From: Axinella damicornis
Taxonomy: Eukaryota > Porifera > Demospongiae > Axinellida > Axinellidae
Assembly: GCA_963931865.1 (NCBI GenBank)
Contig: OZ007514.1
Coordinates: 6,860,646-6,924,645 of the forward strand
Reading direction: 5' to 3'
DNA: 64,000 nt
The notes under the pieces are model-generated. The model saw only the letters and a list, made by a program, of their open reading frames with translations, was not told the DNA's origin and did not search any database. Numbering within the stretch: position 1 is the first letter of the stretch; every line of letters begins with the position of its first letter. Positions 47,131 to 59,300 of this stretch are shown one piece after another. Made by a program: the position numbers and the translations under genes.

Positions 47131-47530
47131 AGTGCAAGCTTACGGAGGTTCATATTCGTCCGTTACCTCTTCCGGTAGTATTCGTTATGAATTCGGAGTT
47201 ATGCAATTTCCGTGTAACGAAACAGCCATGTCAGACGGCTTCGAGAAGCAGATTTTGGCACCGACTGTTCCAAGATGTGTTCATGCGAGCGACGTATCCT
47301 TTGAGATATGTGTATTTCAGGTGGTCAAGAGTCTATTTAGTTATCAAGACAGTTGAGACTGCTCCCGTCTTTGTGTGAGAACGCTGTAAAGTCGGGTCTA
47401 GCTTGAAGCGTCTCAAGATGGTCAGATTCAAGCGCCTGTAGTGCAAGAACGCAGGGTGCTATGATGATCGGACCTGCGCCTGGTGAAAGCCCCATCTCTG
47501 TACTTTCAGAAAATAGCCACATCATTTGGT

Positions 47531-48260
47531 GACAACCCCATCAGATTTGGAGCTATGAGCCCCTGAAGTCAACCATGTTTCATGAATTTGGTTTGCGTGG
47601 GTGAATTTATGCTGCCATATCTCGAGAACGCTACATGCTATGGACACAAGACTTGCACCATTGGATACACCAAAGACTGAGGTTTGTAAATACATGTGGA
47701 AATATTGTGACAACCCCATCAGATTTGGAGCAATGAGCCCCTGAACTCAACCAATTTGTGTGAATTTGGTTTATGTGGGTGACTTTGTGTGGCCGTATCT
47801 CAAGAACGCTACATGCTATGGACATGAGACTTGCACCATTGGATACACCAAAGACTGAGGTTTGTAAATTCATGTGGAAGTATTCTGACAACCCCATTAG
47901 ATTTGGAGCTATGAGCCCCCGAACTCAACCAATATGTGTGAATTTGGTTTATGTAGGTGACTTCGTGTTGTCATATCTCCTGAATCCTACGACCTATGGA
48001 CATGAGACTTGCACCATTGGATACAACAAAGACTGAGGTTTGTAAATACATGTGGAGGTATTGTGACAACCCCATCAGATTTGGAGCAATGAGCCCCTCG
48101 ACTCAACCAATATGCGTGAATTTGGTTTACATGGGTGAATTCGTACTGTCATATCTCTTGAACCCTACTACCTATGGACATGAGACTTGCACCACTGGAT
48201 ACAAAGATGGAGGTTTATAATTATAAGGATGTGTGGATTGTGACAACCCCATCAGCTTTG
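47531..48260 (+). repeat. 178-bp tandem satellite, four full units
   Basis: GACAACCCCATCAGATTTGG recurs at 47531, 47709, 47887 and 48065 (with one variant ATTAG), then at 48242, a spacing of 178, 178, 178 and 177 bases. Each unit also contains ATGGACATGAGACTTGCACC and CATATCTC-type words. The period is close to the length of nucleosomal DNA. It interrupts the 5' flank shared by SR copies A and C. Confidence 0.9.
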
Positions 48261-48689
48261 GAGCTATGCGCGGCTGCTATCAGCACTTTCATGGATTTTA
48301 GTTCACACTGGAGATGTTGTGCAGCTATACATTGTATATACATCTATGTCTCCAGACTATCAACTCTGACAATTCGAGATTACCCCATGGACCATGGAAT
48401 TTTGTGCCTGTGAAAGTGATCATTGTTTGGTTGTATCCATGCAGCCTGCAGCTGTGCACTATATCTAAATTTAATTTTTGCTTAGCGCATCATGGACTAG
48501 TACTTCTGTGGTATTATCAGGAGCGCATGAGCCGCCGAAGCCTTTGGTGGCTCATGCACTCCTGGTATTATTATATATCCTATTCACATCCATTTTCCAT
48601 TTATGTAGCACTGAATTGCTATTGCTGTCTTGTCAATGGGACTAAAATCGTCTGAGAACGAGACTACAAACATGTTGTCTGTCCTATAT

Positions 48690-49140
48690 GTTAGTCTGTC
48701 CTCTGGCATCCTGAGAAGGGTACACCAGAGGAAGGCTTCGTCTGTCCTACATGTAGTCTGTCCTCTGGCATTCCGAGATGGGTACACCAGGGGAAGGCTT
48801 GTCTGTCCTACATGTAGTCTGTCTTCTGGTATCCCGAGAAGGGTACACCAGGGGAAGGCTTTGTCTGTACTATATGTTAGTCTGTTCTCTGGCATCACAA
48901 GAAGGGTACACCAAGGGAAGGCTTCGTCTGTCCTACATGTAGTCTGTCCTCTGGCATTCCGAGATGGGTACACCAGGGGAAGGCTTGTCTGTCCTTCACG
49001 TATAGTCTGTCCTCTGGTACTCTGAGAGAGGTTCCAGGGGAAGGCTGTCTGTCGTACTTGTAATCTGTCCTCTGGTATTCCGAGAGGGGCACCAGGGGAA
49101 GGCTTGTCTGTCTTCATGCAGTCTGTCCTTCATGTAGGCA
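48690..49140 (+). repeat. minisatellite, roughly 60-bp unit, about seven copies
   Basis: Units contain GTCTGTCCTCTGGCATTCCG, GGGTACACCAGGGGAAGGCT and a TGTCCTACATGTA segment. The open frames across it (RGQTTCRTDEAFPWCTLL on the minus strand) repeat with it and are not a gene. Confidence 0.85.
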
Positions 49141-49149
49141 TCCACACCC

Positions 49150-49277
49150 CACAGCACATCCCACAACATGTACATTATATTATATTTCTTCAATACCCTG
49201 TCTCGTAATTAAGCCTCCCCAGGCTGGTTGCTTTTATGCAAGTGACATAAAATTTTGATTGATTGATTGATTGATTG
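49150..49277 (+). mobile_element. LINE-like 3' tail with TGAT repeat
   Basis: CCTCCCCAGGCTGGTTGCTT, then TGACATAAAATTT, ends in TGATTGATTGATTGATTG at 49257-49274, the same kind of end as at 15400-15550. Directly after it, TGAACTAGCCCACTTAAACTTGAG resumes homology to the copy A flank (8940-9030). The satellite, minisatellite and tail (47131-49278) are thus one compound insertion relative to A. Confidence 0.5.
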
Positions 49278-49799
49278 TTGAACTAGCCCACTTAAACTTG
49301 AGAATACCGTTAAAATAGTTGCAGCTAGGAGCTGCCATAATATTATGCATGACTGTATTTGCAATTCATGCAATTTTCTTAATTAATGGTGGGTTTCCAC
49401 TATGCTTAGCCCTTCAATTACACATTAATAATTAACATCATGCATGTCTGGCAGCTCTAGCTCATCGATGCACTGCAAGAGAGTATACTCTCCCCAGGCA
49501 TCACCTATACAAAGAACCACTCCTTATACTTCACAAGACAATGTAATTGGGATTGCCATAGCTGCTTGAACACAATCTTGTTTAGCGTCATAATGTATGG
49601 CATGCATGCATGAATAATGAAGTTGTGCTCGGCAATGGGTAGCGCTACAACCCAGATGGAGGCTCCTTGCTATTTAATAGTAGCTACAGTGTAATATCAT
49701 GCAGCATATGCAGAGACGGGATTTTAAAATGCTAAACTTAACCCCATATTATGAAGTTCTTTCTCCATTTCGATGTGATTACTGGTATTTAATAGTGTA

Positions 49800-50105
49800 A
49801 TATCATTCAGCAAGTACTATTCAGACGTACAGCTGCAGGATTCTGATGTTAGTAGCCACCGTGTAATATCATGCAGCATGTATTATGCAGGATTCTGATG
49901 TGATTACTGCTATAACTCTACTAGCAGTAATCACATCAGAATCCTGTACATCTCTGCATAATACATGCTGCATGATATTACACCGTGATATTACACGGTG
50001 GCTATATATAGCCACCGTGTAATATCACGGTGTAATATCATGCACCATAGAGACGTACAGGATTCTGATGTGATTACTGCTATATAGTACTCATGCATGC
50101 ATTAG
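49800..50105. mobile_element. nested hairpin cluster, MITE-like
   Basis: GGATTCTGATGTGATTACTG occurs at about 49892 and again at 50060, and inverted (CAGTAATCACATCAGAATCC) at about 49925. GTGTAATATCATGCA occurs in both orientations several times. The cluster seems to be two or more foldback elements inserted into each other, in the 3' flank of the Mind bomb-like gene. Confidence 0.7.
49969..50044. repeat. 76-bp perfect palindrome
   Basis: The 38 bases 49969-50006 are exactly the reverse complement of 50007-50044, with no spacer. The centre reads GGCTATATATAGCC. The outer ends are TGCATGATATTACACCG and its complement. Confidence 0.95.
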
Positions 50106-50305
50106 CTTTCTATATACACATGCAGTCCTGCATGGTGCAGTGGTGAAAGGAATTTGCAGTATTATGACTGCATGAATGATTAGAGACTGAAAAATTAATC
50201 GTATACACTTTCACTTTCAACACAGTAAAAGCTAAAACAAACCTACAAAGCTTGCAGTCACTTTAAGGGAGGTTGGGAAAAATTAGTAGCTATACAAAAA
50301 CAATA

Positions 50306-53300
50306 TCATTGAAACAACCGAATTCTATGTGTTACAAACTTTCTACAGACTGGACAGTGATCAACACGCTGAGCACATTCCCAGCAAAGCTGATGTCCAC
50401 AAAGAAAAGCAGTATCCTTTGGCTCTGTCAAGCATATTGGACAATTTGGAGTGTCTCCCTCCGGTACAGCCGATGTGATCAGCTGAGGTGCTGCAGGGAC
50501 AGAACACTGAAGTCAACTATTGCATACCCACTGCTATAGACCCATGCAAAGACATGTTCCCATTCAGCTTCACCGATTATACGTGATAGATACAGTCACC
50601 GCTTATATGCCCAGTCACATACCTGGTCACATAATATGTATACCCGCTGCTATATACATGTACACAAGGACATGGCCCCATTCAGATTATACATGATAGA
50701 CATGGTCATGTATCGTATACCCGGTAACAAAATTATACCCACAGCAGAGACAAATATAACGGTCGGTCAACGGACAAAATCCGAACGAAAAAGGCACGTG
50801 ACCGACCACACGGTAGATAGACTGTCGTGGGCCCCTTTTTTGCCTAGCTAGTCCATCACACCCGACCTAGTTCATTGGTAGTGTGCCTAACTAGCCCGTT
50901 TCTACAACAAAGACAAGAGAGATCAGCCCCATTGGCCCTCTGCTCACGCGCCTTGGGTCATCAATACACCCCTGCTACCTACCTACATAGTTTTTCACTG
51001 TTGACAGCACAAATTCCCACTCGGATTAACTTGGATACAGCTATTCTTGGTACAGAACAATAGATCAGAGCATTGCACAAAGACTCACGCAATCCTTCCT
51101 TGTCTTCAATAGCACCACGGCACTCAAAGCACTCTTTAATAGGCCTCCTGGCACATCCTACAGAAAGAACACAACATCTACTGTACTCCCATATTCATTT
51201 ATGGGCACATAGTTATGTCAGACTAGTCTAGCCGCTAGCCCCTCTCCGCCCGGCCGGTCAAGCAGGTGTGCGGCAAAGCCACACGTGCGCAGAGGGCGGA
51301 GAGGGTTTAGCAAAACATTGCACTTGATTGCATTTCAACTGACCAATCAGATCTCACTGAAGTGATTCATTCCAATTTTATTCATGACTCTCGTGGTTGT
51401 AAACTGAGCCTTTTGCATGTGATCAGCCCGGCGGAGAGCATCTAAAAGCCTACACTCGAGCTAACCTGGATGCCTCCAAGTGTACAGAACCCGTCCTCAA
51501 CTCTAGCTGGCACTTCACCGGTTCACAGGTACGTGATCAAGTGCAATGTTTGCTAGACCCTCTCCGCCCTCCGCGCACGGCTTCACCACGTGCCCGTTTG
51601 ACCGGCTGGGCGGAGAGGGGTTAGCGGCTAGACTGTGCCCACACATCTTTTGGAAGGACGGGCACTTTGTGTAAATACCCTATCATACTCACAGCCGTGT
51701 TCTCAGACTAAACAAAAAGCTAACACAACGATGGGCAGTGATGCAGCAAGCGATTGGGCATGGTACACAGTCAGCAAGTGTAGTGAAAGTACTGGCACCA
51801 GTTGTCATGCCGATTTCTTTGCTCACGGTCATAGCGCGTTAAAACTTTTTCGTAGATACAGATGGCCTATGAAAATATCAATATCTTACGTGCTAGCTAT
51901 TTGTAGCACAATGGCATGGCCGGGATTTACATGTATACCAATGGCACAGAAGGGAAGTGTCATTCCAGCAGCTCAGGAATTCAAGCATGAACGGGACATC
52001 ACAAGCTGACTGTTGACATGTCCAGAAGGTGAGCCATTGGATTATTCGCTGATGAGGAGCTCACATGGCCAGATCCTTCTCACAGTAGTGCAGTACATCC
52101 TCTGGTTTCTATGCCGAAGGGCAAATCAGTGAAATAACGGACTCTTGTGCCAGCCTACCACTGTTGAACGGCTACGAGTACGCGTGACCACATACCGTGC
52201 ACATGCTATTTTCGGACCACAGAATTATTGTCGAGGAAAGTTTCATGAGTTTTAATAATCTTCATATGTAGCTGATTGTGTAGGCCTATGAAAACAGTTT
52301 AACAACAAATTTTCTCCAATTACGGTACACTGCTCAAATTTTATGTTACTGCACCTATAATGATTGTTTGAGAATGCACTCTCCATCACATGTACAGTTG
52401 GTAGTTCCTAGGCCAGTGTTTGATCACTTGAGTATGCAAATATGGTGGATGTCAAACTTGCATACTAGCGGTCAAGTTGGAATGGCCTGGGAACGAGGCT
52501 ATAACTGTCGCACATGAGTCCTGCAGTTACTTCCAAATCACAATCACTATCATGTACCGTTGTAGTTACAAGTACCTGGGCAGTATTTGTGTCCACATGG
52601 TCTGACAGTAACAGAGCCTTCCTCCTCTTTGCACATGACACAGATCTCCTTCAGCTTTGAAACAGTTTTAACCGGCTTCTAGAATGGGGAAGACAGCAGC
52701 AGGGAACTACACTTCAGTGGAAATCGGTATACTACTACTAGTTGAGGTTAACCACAGATTACTAAGCGTACTAAACACATACTTCCTTCCTGGCAGGTGT
52801 TTAGCACATCAATATATTAAGATTTTAATCGTGTGTCTGTCTGTGTGTGAGTGACGGAAGTGGGATGTTCGTGGGGCGGGACTAGACTATAGTGTTCGTG
52901 GGGCGGGACTAGACTATAGCGTTCGTGGGGCGGGACTAGACTATAGTGACGTGCGACCTTCGTACTACGATTTACTGAACCTCGAACTCTGCGTAGATTG
53001 TTGCTGTAGCAACCACTTCTCAACTCGGCCATGAGCAAATCATCTCGTTAGTAGTCGCTACCATCAAGAACTAGTTCGGCATGTATTTGAGTCCACAGCT
53101 CCCTGGAGACCACTTTGTAGGAGGAGGATGGAATCCTCGGATCCTAGGTTGATGCTCGTCATCTGGAATAGAGGGTTGCTGTATGCATAGCGTATTCTGG
53201 TCACCATCGACTGCGGTTGCTCACATTGGTCAGGTAGTTTTTGAGCATGCTTCAACACCCGTTGTTCAGCACTTGTCCTCTAGTAGGTGCATGTTTGTTT

Positions 53301-56300
53301 ACCACCTACACTCATAAGTGCATGTGCATATTTTACAGTGTAGAACTACCAAATAAGTGAGTGCAAACACAACTGATTCCTAGCTGAACCCAAAAGCACA
53401 CAGCCCTGTAATGAATACGTACCTTGCAGGTGGGACATTTCTTGGCTCTTTGTGCACACTGGCTGCACATAAGGGCATGACCGCAGGGCTCAAACCGCAC
53501 GTCAACAGCTGCCTCACACAGAAAACATACACCAGGACCATCTGTGGAAGAGTCACCGTAAATAAATTTGAAGTGAGTAGTGAACTCACACAAGTTCTAC
53601 GCACCAAAGGGGACTAGACTACAAAAGTGTAGCTATAATAGCTGATACCATTATTGGGCATACGTACATTGACTTTAACCCCACACAATTTTGTCTTTAA
53701 TTTTTGCTGAGAATGAGGCAAGCAGAGTAAGAGGGCAAGTGTGCATCACGTGCCGTTCACATACTACTTGCAACTTTGACAGCAAGGTGAGTTTTGGTAC
53801 ATAAGCATCAGTGGACGACAGCAGTCACAACCGTGTGGTCAAACATTCCGTGGCACAAGTTTTCCCCTACCAGTGGTATAATTTCATAGTCCTTCCCTTG
53901 CATGCTGATGAGATCCCAAATTAGTTAGAGCCCACCTATTGACATCACACAGAGGTGCATGGTACTGTGACAATTTAAGGCACATAAGGGCATGGCCGCA
54001 CATAAGGGCATGGCCGCACATAAGGGCATGACCGCAGGGCTCAAACCGCTGAGAATGAGGCAAGCAGAGTAAGAGGGCAAGTGTGCTAGTGTGCTAGCAG
54101 AGTAAGAGAGCAAGTGTGCTAGTGTGCTAGCAGAGTAAGAGGGCAAGTGTGCTAGCAGAGTAAGAGGGCAAGTGTGCTAGTGTGCTAGCAGAGTAAGAGG
54201 GCAAGTGTGCTAGTGTGCTAGCAGAGTAAGAGGGCAAATGTGCTAGCAGAGTAAGAGGGCAAGTGTGCTAGTGTGCTAGCAGAGTAAGAGGGCAAGTGTG
54301 CTAGTGTGCTAGCAGAGTAAGAGGGCAAGTGTGCTAGTGTGCTAGCAGAGTAAGAGGGCAAATGTGCTAGCAGAGTAAGAGGGCAAGTGTGCTAGTGTGC
54401 TAGCAGAGTAAGAGGGCAAGTGTGCTAGTGTGCTAGCAGAGTAAGAGGGCAAGTGTGCTAGTGTGCTAGCAGAGTAAGAGGGCAAGTGTGCTAGCAGAGT
54501 AAGAGGGCAAGTGTGCTAGTGTGCTAGCAGAGTAAGAGGGCAAGTGTGCTAGTGTGCTAGCAGAGTAAGAGGGCAAGTGTGCTAGTGTGCTAGCTAGCAG
54601 AGTAAGAGGGCAAGTGTGCTAGCTCTGGGCTACAGAAAATCTTCAGTTGTCAACAGGTGGGCAATTTCTGTCATTAAGTTTGGGGCATAAATGGAGTCAG
54701 TAAACAGCCCCACAGACCGGCCTCCATTACCAGCGATGAAGGCCGATTTTTCAGCTAGGAGGATTTCCATGCTTGATATCTCGACTAAATAAGTTATCCC
54801 ATTGATGCATGGGTGTGGTTTCGAATGTGTGTAACATTGCTGAAAGTAGCACTACGGGGGGGGGGGGGGGGGGGGGGGGGGTATGTGTAATCCGGAGCAC
54901 GACAATCCAAGAGAACAAGGTATGTTTAAAGTTTCACAGGGCTGGAAATGCCACTTATAACAATAGGGGACGGGAAAGAACTAAGCGACATCAGGATTCT
55001 TTGCAATGTGAAAAGAAAAACAAAGTGATCAAAGGACTTCCGGAAGTAAAAAGGATTCTCGTTCACGACATTCAGTCTCGGCTCCAACAACTGATAGTGT
55101 AAAGCAGTGATTCTGAACTGCTGGTTATCTAAGCTACAACAATGCTGTGACTTGTGCTGATACCATGTGTGCAATAAGGGAAGGACACCAGTGTTCTCCC
55201 TAGGCCTATCATATACCCAGAGGAGGTTGGACACAGTCATGTGACCTACATGCGTAGGCGAATTTATATGGAGGTTTACTGTGTTCTCGGTAGTCTTTAC
55301 GAGTATCTCAACAAACTTGACATCATTCGAAAGCTCCAGCAGAGAAGATTCCAAATATGACATCAACCTCGTTCAACCCCTGGGTCACTTAGGCTGTACG
55401 GTCTCTTGAAGGATCGGCCGTGCAGGATAGTGGAGAAGCCACACTCCCGGTACTCCAACTGGAAGCCTTCCCAACCTGAAGCATCTTCAACGTACCCCTA
55501 CCTTTCAAACTCCCCAACTGTAGCTTCACTTCTCGTTGGCAATTTACGTTTTCCCTCGGTCCCAGGCCATATTGGCTTGGTTGGCTTGGGAACAAAGCTG
55601 GCGAGGTTAGGCACGTAAGTCACGCAATTATTTTCATTCAAGCGCAGTGCATAGTCACCTGCGCAGAAAATGTGTCCAACCTCCTCTGTCATATACCAGA
55701 CACTGTCCATTTGGGTTTCCATAGTGTGACCTTTGTGGTCTGGACTAAAAAAGCAAATGTGTCCTCTCTTGACCATTTCACCTTAGCAACCAAATTGACT
55801 AGGCAAGGCTTCACAGGTTTTCCAAAGGATGATGAAGGACCTCTTCCAGCTGGAATAGTGATTGAGAGTACAGAAACCCTTGCTTCCCTTTGTACTGGTG
55901 GACTGCATCCCGAGAACATGCTTGGTGGAGGTAGAACTAACCTGATTCAGACGCTGTGCCTGCAGTAGCAGCTGATGGGGGATGCTGGGGTTTGGGACTA
56001 CCTCCAAATGTCAAACCTTTACCGCCACCCTGCATCTGAGCATTTTAATGAGAAAAAAAAGCACAATACCATGACACAAACTCAGTTTCAACTCTGCAGC
56101 ACAAGACCTAGCTTTATGAAACCTATGGAGGCCAGGGATCAGCACAAGGTATACCGTATTCTCAGCTCCCTGCAAGATGCAAGCCTGCCTTGTACACAAC
56201 GCACATTAACATCCCCCCTCCCCCCTCCCCAAAAGGCATTAACATACCCTGCAAGTGTCTTTTGACAGTTATGATTACCAAAAAATCGGTGACACATACC

Positions 56301-59300
56301 AGCTGGACAAATGGTGCAGCACGTTGAACAGGAAACTCCACACCACTTGGAGTTTTAAGACTACCATGGAACGAGTTGTACCTATAGCAAGAGAGCCATA
56401 TGGTGAGAATGAGTACAAAGTAACACAGTTGTGAGAAGTCTTGTTGGCTATGAAAATACAGTGGTGAGAAGTCTTGTTGGCTATGAAAATACAGTGGTGA
56501 GAAGCAGGGGCGGCAGTAGCCTTGTTCCCAGGCCGCGTGCCCACGCGGCCTGGGAACGAGGCTAGGGCGGCAGCGGCATAAAAGAAGTGGTACGGCCCGC
56601 TATCGTAGCACACTGCGGAAGGCAGTGCCCGGAGGCGCTCTGTGTGTTGGCAGAGGTGCGAAGTGATGATCTGTCCGCGCGAAGAGCGGAAATTTTTTTT
56701 CGCATGTATTTTTAGCAATGAGGAAGCACTCTCGTAGCATCAAAATGGCCATTTTGGGAAAGAAAAGACCTTGGCTGCTGTGGAGTTTCATGGTAGGCCC
56801 ACAACTAGGACGAGAAACAGATGCCATTGCCGAGTCTGCATATAAGATCAAGCGTAGATTATGCTAATTATAGATATGCGTGACTACACTGCACGTGATA
56901 TTATAATCAGGTCGGCTGGAAAAGTGGTCCGGCCAAAGCCGGACCAGCCGGACAGGCGGCGCCGCCTCTGAGAAGTCGATCTTGTTGGCCATGAAAACAA
57001 AGTGGTGAGAATTAAGTCTTGTTGGCCATGAAAACAGTTGCAAGTATGTGTTATGAACACTTAGAAGTTCACCGTTAAGTTGAATTGAGAGCTTAATTCT
57101 GTCTGTCTGCAGCTGCCTCCTTCAATTTCTCATGACGCAGTCAGATATCCAGACAGGTAAATACAGTAACCTACGTAGCAGCTTGAAATAACCATTTCAC
57201 CAAAACAAATCTGTGTCCCTTCAGTAATTTCTGCTAAAACCCCTCGTGCGTTTATACGTATGTCAGGATTCTAGATTAAGCAAGTAGCACTAGTTATTGT
57301 ATATTGTAACTGCTTGTGAATTCTTACTGGTGAAAGGCTAATTCCTAGCCTCGTTCCCAGGCCCTCACCCAGCTTTCTGTCGCTTGCAGTACGGAAAAGC
57401 GGGGTACATTTCTTCATGTGAGCATGAAACATCGACAAATAGCAGAACGAGAATGCGATGCTGTGTGTGTTGTTCAACCATCTACATGTTCAACACTTGA
57501 CGTCATGTATGACAGCTGCATGTCCACCACTATAGTTAGATGTGTGGTATGTTACCTCAACTTACCTGGTACCTTCGCTCTTCTTGCTGTTCTGAGTCCC
57601 AATGCAGCCACGTTAACTTCAACTCTTTCTACCAGTCCTTCTACCCTGACGTCACTAACATGAGGAATTATATTCCAGGCCCTCTCCGGCTTAACCGTAC
57701 TGCTGGGAGGGGCCTGGGAAAGAGGCTATTAATTCCATGAACTCACCCTTTCCTCCCAGCAAACGTAGTCACGAGTGCAGCAATGTCCGGAGAACAGAGC
57801 TGGAGGGGAGTATGCCCCTTTTGATTCTGGACATACATATTTGCTCCTTCTTGCACAAGAAAGCACGCCACTGTTGCGCCCCCATGGGTCGATGATCCAT
57901 CCCCAACAATGCCAAAGTTCTCTCGCACCTGCAAAATAGATCAGTCGATTACCCTGGTACTCGGGGGGATACTATCATAATATCTGGATATTAAACTTAA
58001 TATTATATATTGTGGTGGTTTCATAAGTATCGTCATATTGATACATCGCAATATCGGGATATTAAAAACCCATCATAATCGTACCATTGTTTGACTCCAT
58101 TTCGACGGTTTATGAGAGTTTATGAGAGTAGATTTCAATTTTTTTCGCCGGACAGACGACAGACACCAAAACCGATTGCTTAACCCCGCTTCGCGCATGC
58201 GCGCGCGGGGTAACTATGCTTTCCATACTATCCCTGTAGAATTCATATGTTATGATGATGGCTGTCACTTGAGTAAGTTTGCTCAAAACAGTACAAGGAA
58301 AGATGCAACTCCAACCGCACAGAAATTGGCCAAAATTGAGATTGTAATCGATAAACTACATATGGAAGGAAACACTGACAAGTGGTGCATTGCCAATTGC
58401 AACCTGCATCTCTTCAAGGCACTGGACAAAGTAAGTGCCTGTCACATAAGACTATCAAAATGCAGAGTACCATATGCTACCATGCATCTGTTATGTAAAC
58501 ATTCCTCCCTGCAGGTTGACACTGAGGCTTGTGAGCAGTGTTTCTCTTGGCTTTCTCGCTATGCCAGAATAACACGGCAGATGCAAAGGAGCACTTTTTT
58601 TGTTCTTTGTACTGTACATGTGTGACATGCACAATCTAAGGGAAGAGGGCAAATTACAGAGAACCCATTATTAGGAAATAATACGGTGTTAACTTAAATA
58701 GTTGGTACGTAACATTTGCTACATCACTGCTTTGTTTTTGTTTTGAATCACATGAAAGGATCTTTGAGTCAGGGATGGTCTACTTCCGTGGCTGGACTTT
58801 CTAGTTGGATATCATGGACACATCTGGGACCTGGCTACCACTCCGGGACCTTACACTGCCTCCATGACTGGGATGTCCCTGTATATCCTAGACCTGGGAC
58901 GCTGGGACCTAGCTTACATTACCTCCATGGCTGGGACATCCCAGTAAATCCCAGTAAATCCCAGGACCTGGGACTAGCTTACACTACCTCCACGGCTAGG
59001 ACATCCCAGGATGTCCCGGTGTATCCCAGGACATCTTGGACCTGGGACCCTGGGACCTATCTTACACTGCCTCCATGGCTAGGACATCCCAGGATGTCCC
59101 GGTATGTCCCAGGACATCTTGGACCTGGGACCCTGGGACCTATCTTACACTGCCTCCATGGCTAGGACATCCCAGAATGTCCCGGTATATCCCAGGACAT
59201 CTTGGACCTGGGACCTTGGGACCTAGCTTACACTGCCTCCATGGCTAGGACATCCCAGGATGTCCCGGTATATCCTAGGACATCTTGGACCTGGGACCTT

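Noticed and set aside
47773..48413. Frames of 75-90 codons starting MDMRLAPLDT
   Set aside because: They track the 178-bp satellite and shift frame in every unit; no splice context.
53979..54620. Possible CRISPR array (regular short repeats)
   Set aside because: Units are contiguous without unique spacers, and the setting is a eukaryotic intron. The same holds for 58800-60340 and 61058-61330.
55498..55776. Minus-strand frame of 93 codons as an extra Mind bomb exon
   Set aside because: The neighbouring exons (56029-55942 and 53541-53423) already join in phase, and part of the sequence is a dispersed repeat also seen near 10180.
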